This document shows, piece after piece, positions 5,336 to 6,743 of a DNA stretch of 6,743 nucleotides. Origin of the DNA: an uncultured Collinsella sp. (GTDB lineage Bacteria > Actinomycetota > Coriobacteriia > Coriobacteriales > Coriobacteriaceae); assembly GCA_902494135.1 (NCBI GenBank), contig CABUSE010000075.1, positions 1 through 6,743 of the forward strand, written 5' to 3'. Within the stretch, counting starts at the first letter, position 1; every line of letters starts with the position of its first letter. The translations under genes were made by a program, and so were the position numbers. The notes under the pieces are model-generated. The model saw nothing but the letters and a program-made list of their open reading frames with translations. It had not been told where the DNA came from and searched no databases.

Positions 5336-6743
5336 ATGGACCAGGACCGCCAAAACAGCCAAAATCACGATACGGAGCACGCGGGTCGCGACCGGGAGTT
5401 CGCGACCTACCGCACCGCTCAAAGCTCAAACGATATGGTGCCGACGGTTTTTCGCCGCGGCATCTACCGCACAATCCGAGGCAGTCTTAAGCGCTTCTTG
5501 TCTATTGTGGTCATCACCGCGCTCGGCGTGAGCGTGATGTGCGGCCTTAAGGCGGGCTGCGAGGATCTGTGCGATTCGGTCGACGCCTACTTTGACCAGC
5601 AGAATGTCTATGACATTAACGTGCAGTCGACCTATGGCCTTACGCGCGACGACCTTGCTGCGATCCAAGAGGTCGACGGCGTCGAGACGGCCGAGGGCAT
5701 CTATACCGAGACTGCCTATACCGCCGTGGGCACAACGCGCGAGCGCGTGGTCGTGCAAAGTCTCTCCAAGGAGAACATCGATCAGCCAGTGCTCGTGAAC
5801 GGCGATTTGCCTGAGAGCGCCGATGAGGTCGCGGTGACTTCGCGTTTTTTGAAGGTCTCGGGCAAAAAGCTCGGCGATGCCGTGAGCTTTGCCGCCAACG
5901 ATGCGAGCTCGTCGAACCAAAGCGCCAAGGACCAGTTTGCCGATGGGGACTACACCATCACGGCCGAGGTTCTCGATCCTACCGACGTGAGCTCCGACTC
6001 GACGGTCAACGCCTTCCGTGCCGCCTCGGCCGCGGATTACAAGTTCTACGTGAGCGAGGATGCCGCGACATCTTCTTCCTACTCCGCGGTCCACGTGATC
6101 GTCGAGGGAGCCAAGAGCCTCAACTCCTATTCAGATGCCTACGCGGCAAAGATTAATGAGGCCAAGGGCAATATCGAGAAGATCCGCGACGAGCGCGAGA
6201 AGGCGCGCGTTCAGGAGCTGACGGTCGACACGCCGGCAAGCTTGGATGCGGCCGAGCGCCAGGCGAATATGCTCTTTGGGATCGAGCAGGATAACATCAA
6301 CCGCATGGCAGAGGGCAGCGAGGAGCGCGTACAAGCGCAGGCCGACCTGGATCAGCGTCGCGCCGCCGCCGACCAACAGTTTGCCGATGCCCGCGCCGAG
6401 CTTTCCGATCTAGGCGAATGCACGTGGTACATCCAGGACCGCGGCAATATCGCAAGCTACTCGAGCGTGGAGAGCGATAGCTCGTCAATTGAGGCCATCG
6501 CCACGGTGTTCCCGTTCATCTTCTTTGTCGTCGCCGTGCTCATCAGCCTTACCACCGCCACGCGCATGGTGGAGGAGGAGCGCACGCTCATTGGCCTGTA
6601 CAAGGCGCTTGGCTATTCACGCGAGCGCATCCTGTCCAAATACGTGGACTATGCGCTGTGGGCATGTCTGATCGGCGGCGTGCTCGGCAACATCATCGGA
6701 TTTGTGGGCCTGCCGCTGTTCCTGTTTACGGTGTTCGACGACA
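5336..6743 (+). CDS. ABC transporter permease, FtsX-like family (partial, runs off the right edge)
   Basis: The frame from this ATG stays open for 469 codons and is cut by the end of the window. Residues 1-53 form a charged cytoplasmic N-terminus. FLSIVVITALGVSVMCGL (54-71) is the first membrane helix. About 310 extracytoplasmic residues follow, with a beta-rich MacB-like periplasmic core part (about 92-260) and a Glu/Ala/Arg-rich, probably coiled-coil part (about 266-358). The FtsX domain begins near 384: AIATVFPFIFFVVAVLISL is helix 2, then TTATRMVEEERTLIGLYKALGYSRERI (conserved cytoplasmic loop), then helix 3 near 440-462. Family members usually exceed 700 residues and carry a second FtsX unit, so more should follow outside. 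No good ribosome binding site precedes the ATG, which fits coupling to the ATPase gene; M34 (5435) is a less likely start. Confidence 0.93.
   Translation, partial: MDQDRQNSQNHDTEHAGRDREFATYRTAQSSNDMVPTVFRRGIYRTIRGSLKRFLSIVVITALGVSVMCGLKAGCEDLCDSVDAYFDQQNVYDINVQSTYGLTRDDLAAIQEVDGVETAEGIYTETAYTAVGTTRERVVVQSLSKENIDQPVLVNGDLPESADEVAVTSRFLKVSGKKLGDAVSFAANDASSSNQSAKDQFADGDYTITAEVLDPTDVSSDSTVNAFRAASAADYKFYVSEDAATSSSYSAVHVIVEGAKSLNSYSDAYAAKINEAKGNIEKIRDEREKARVQELTVDTPASLDAAERQANMLFGIEQDNINRMAEGSEERVQAQADLDQRRAAADQQFADARAELSDLGECTWYIQDRGNIASYSSVESDSSSIEAIATVFPFIFFVVAVLISLTTATRMVEEERTLIGLYKALGYSRERILSKYVDYALWACLIGGVLGNIIGFVGLPLFLFTVFDD

Noticed and set aside
5426..6094. A 222-codon open frame on the lower strand opposite the permease
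   Set aside because: The opposite strand encodes an unmistakable FtsX-like permease. The antisense frame has no family features.

Overview
The window looks like a chromosomal segment from a high-GC actinobacterium of the gut Coriobacteriia, most plausibly Collinsella or a close relative. This is inferred from the GC- and C/G-ending codon use of most genes, the AAAGGGGG-type ribosome binding sites, and the gene families present. It was not tested by any search. I count four complete genes besides asd, which is also complete, and one gene cut by the right edge. Nothing here proves a new multi-gene system. The most unusual material is in the intergenic DNA.

Layout, left to right: (1) asd (32-1057, +), aspartate-semialdehyde dehydrogenase. 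(2) A 455-nt gene-free gap (1058-1512) holding a very long nested palindrome (1072-1201), a G-run-rich stretch, and a degenerate three-copy tandem repeat with a period near 51 nt (1322-1470). A possible promoter follows. (3) An Ogt/MGMT-type DNA alkyltransferase (1513-2091, +). (4) A convergent intergenic region (2092-2297) with a 62-nt unit repeated in tandem; each unit folds into a hairpin and a fifth decayed arm follows. (5) A CLC-family anion transporter (2298-3548, -) whose motifs fit the fluoride/proton antiporter branch better than the chloride branch. (6) A stand-alone GyrI-like protein (3719-4357, -) with a perfect GAAC-N4-GTTC LexA-type palindrome against its probable -10 box. (7) A divergent regulatory region, then an ABC transporter operon: ATPase (4629-5330, +) and, 5 nt later, an FtsX/MacB-type permease (5336 to beyond 6743, +) that is open to the window edge.

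How the genes may work together: asd is core lysine/threonine/methionine and cell-wall (diaminopimelate) metabolism. Ogt (repair of O-alkylated bases), the possibly SOS-controlled GyrI-like protein (a family linked to gyrase protection and to hydrolysis of DNA-alkylating cyclopropanoids), the CLC exporter and the ABC pair all fit a loose 'chemical stress and efflux' neighbourhood. They are not one operon: the ogt and CLC genes converge, and the GyrI-like gene and the ABC operon diverge. The functional link is an inference from proximity only.
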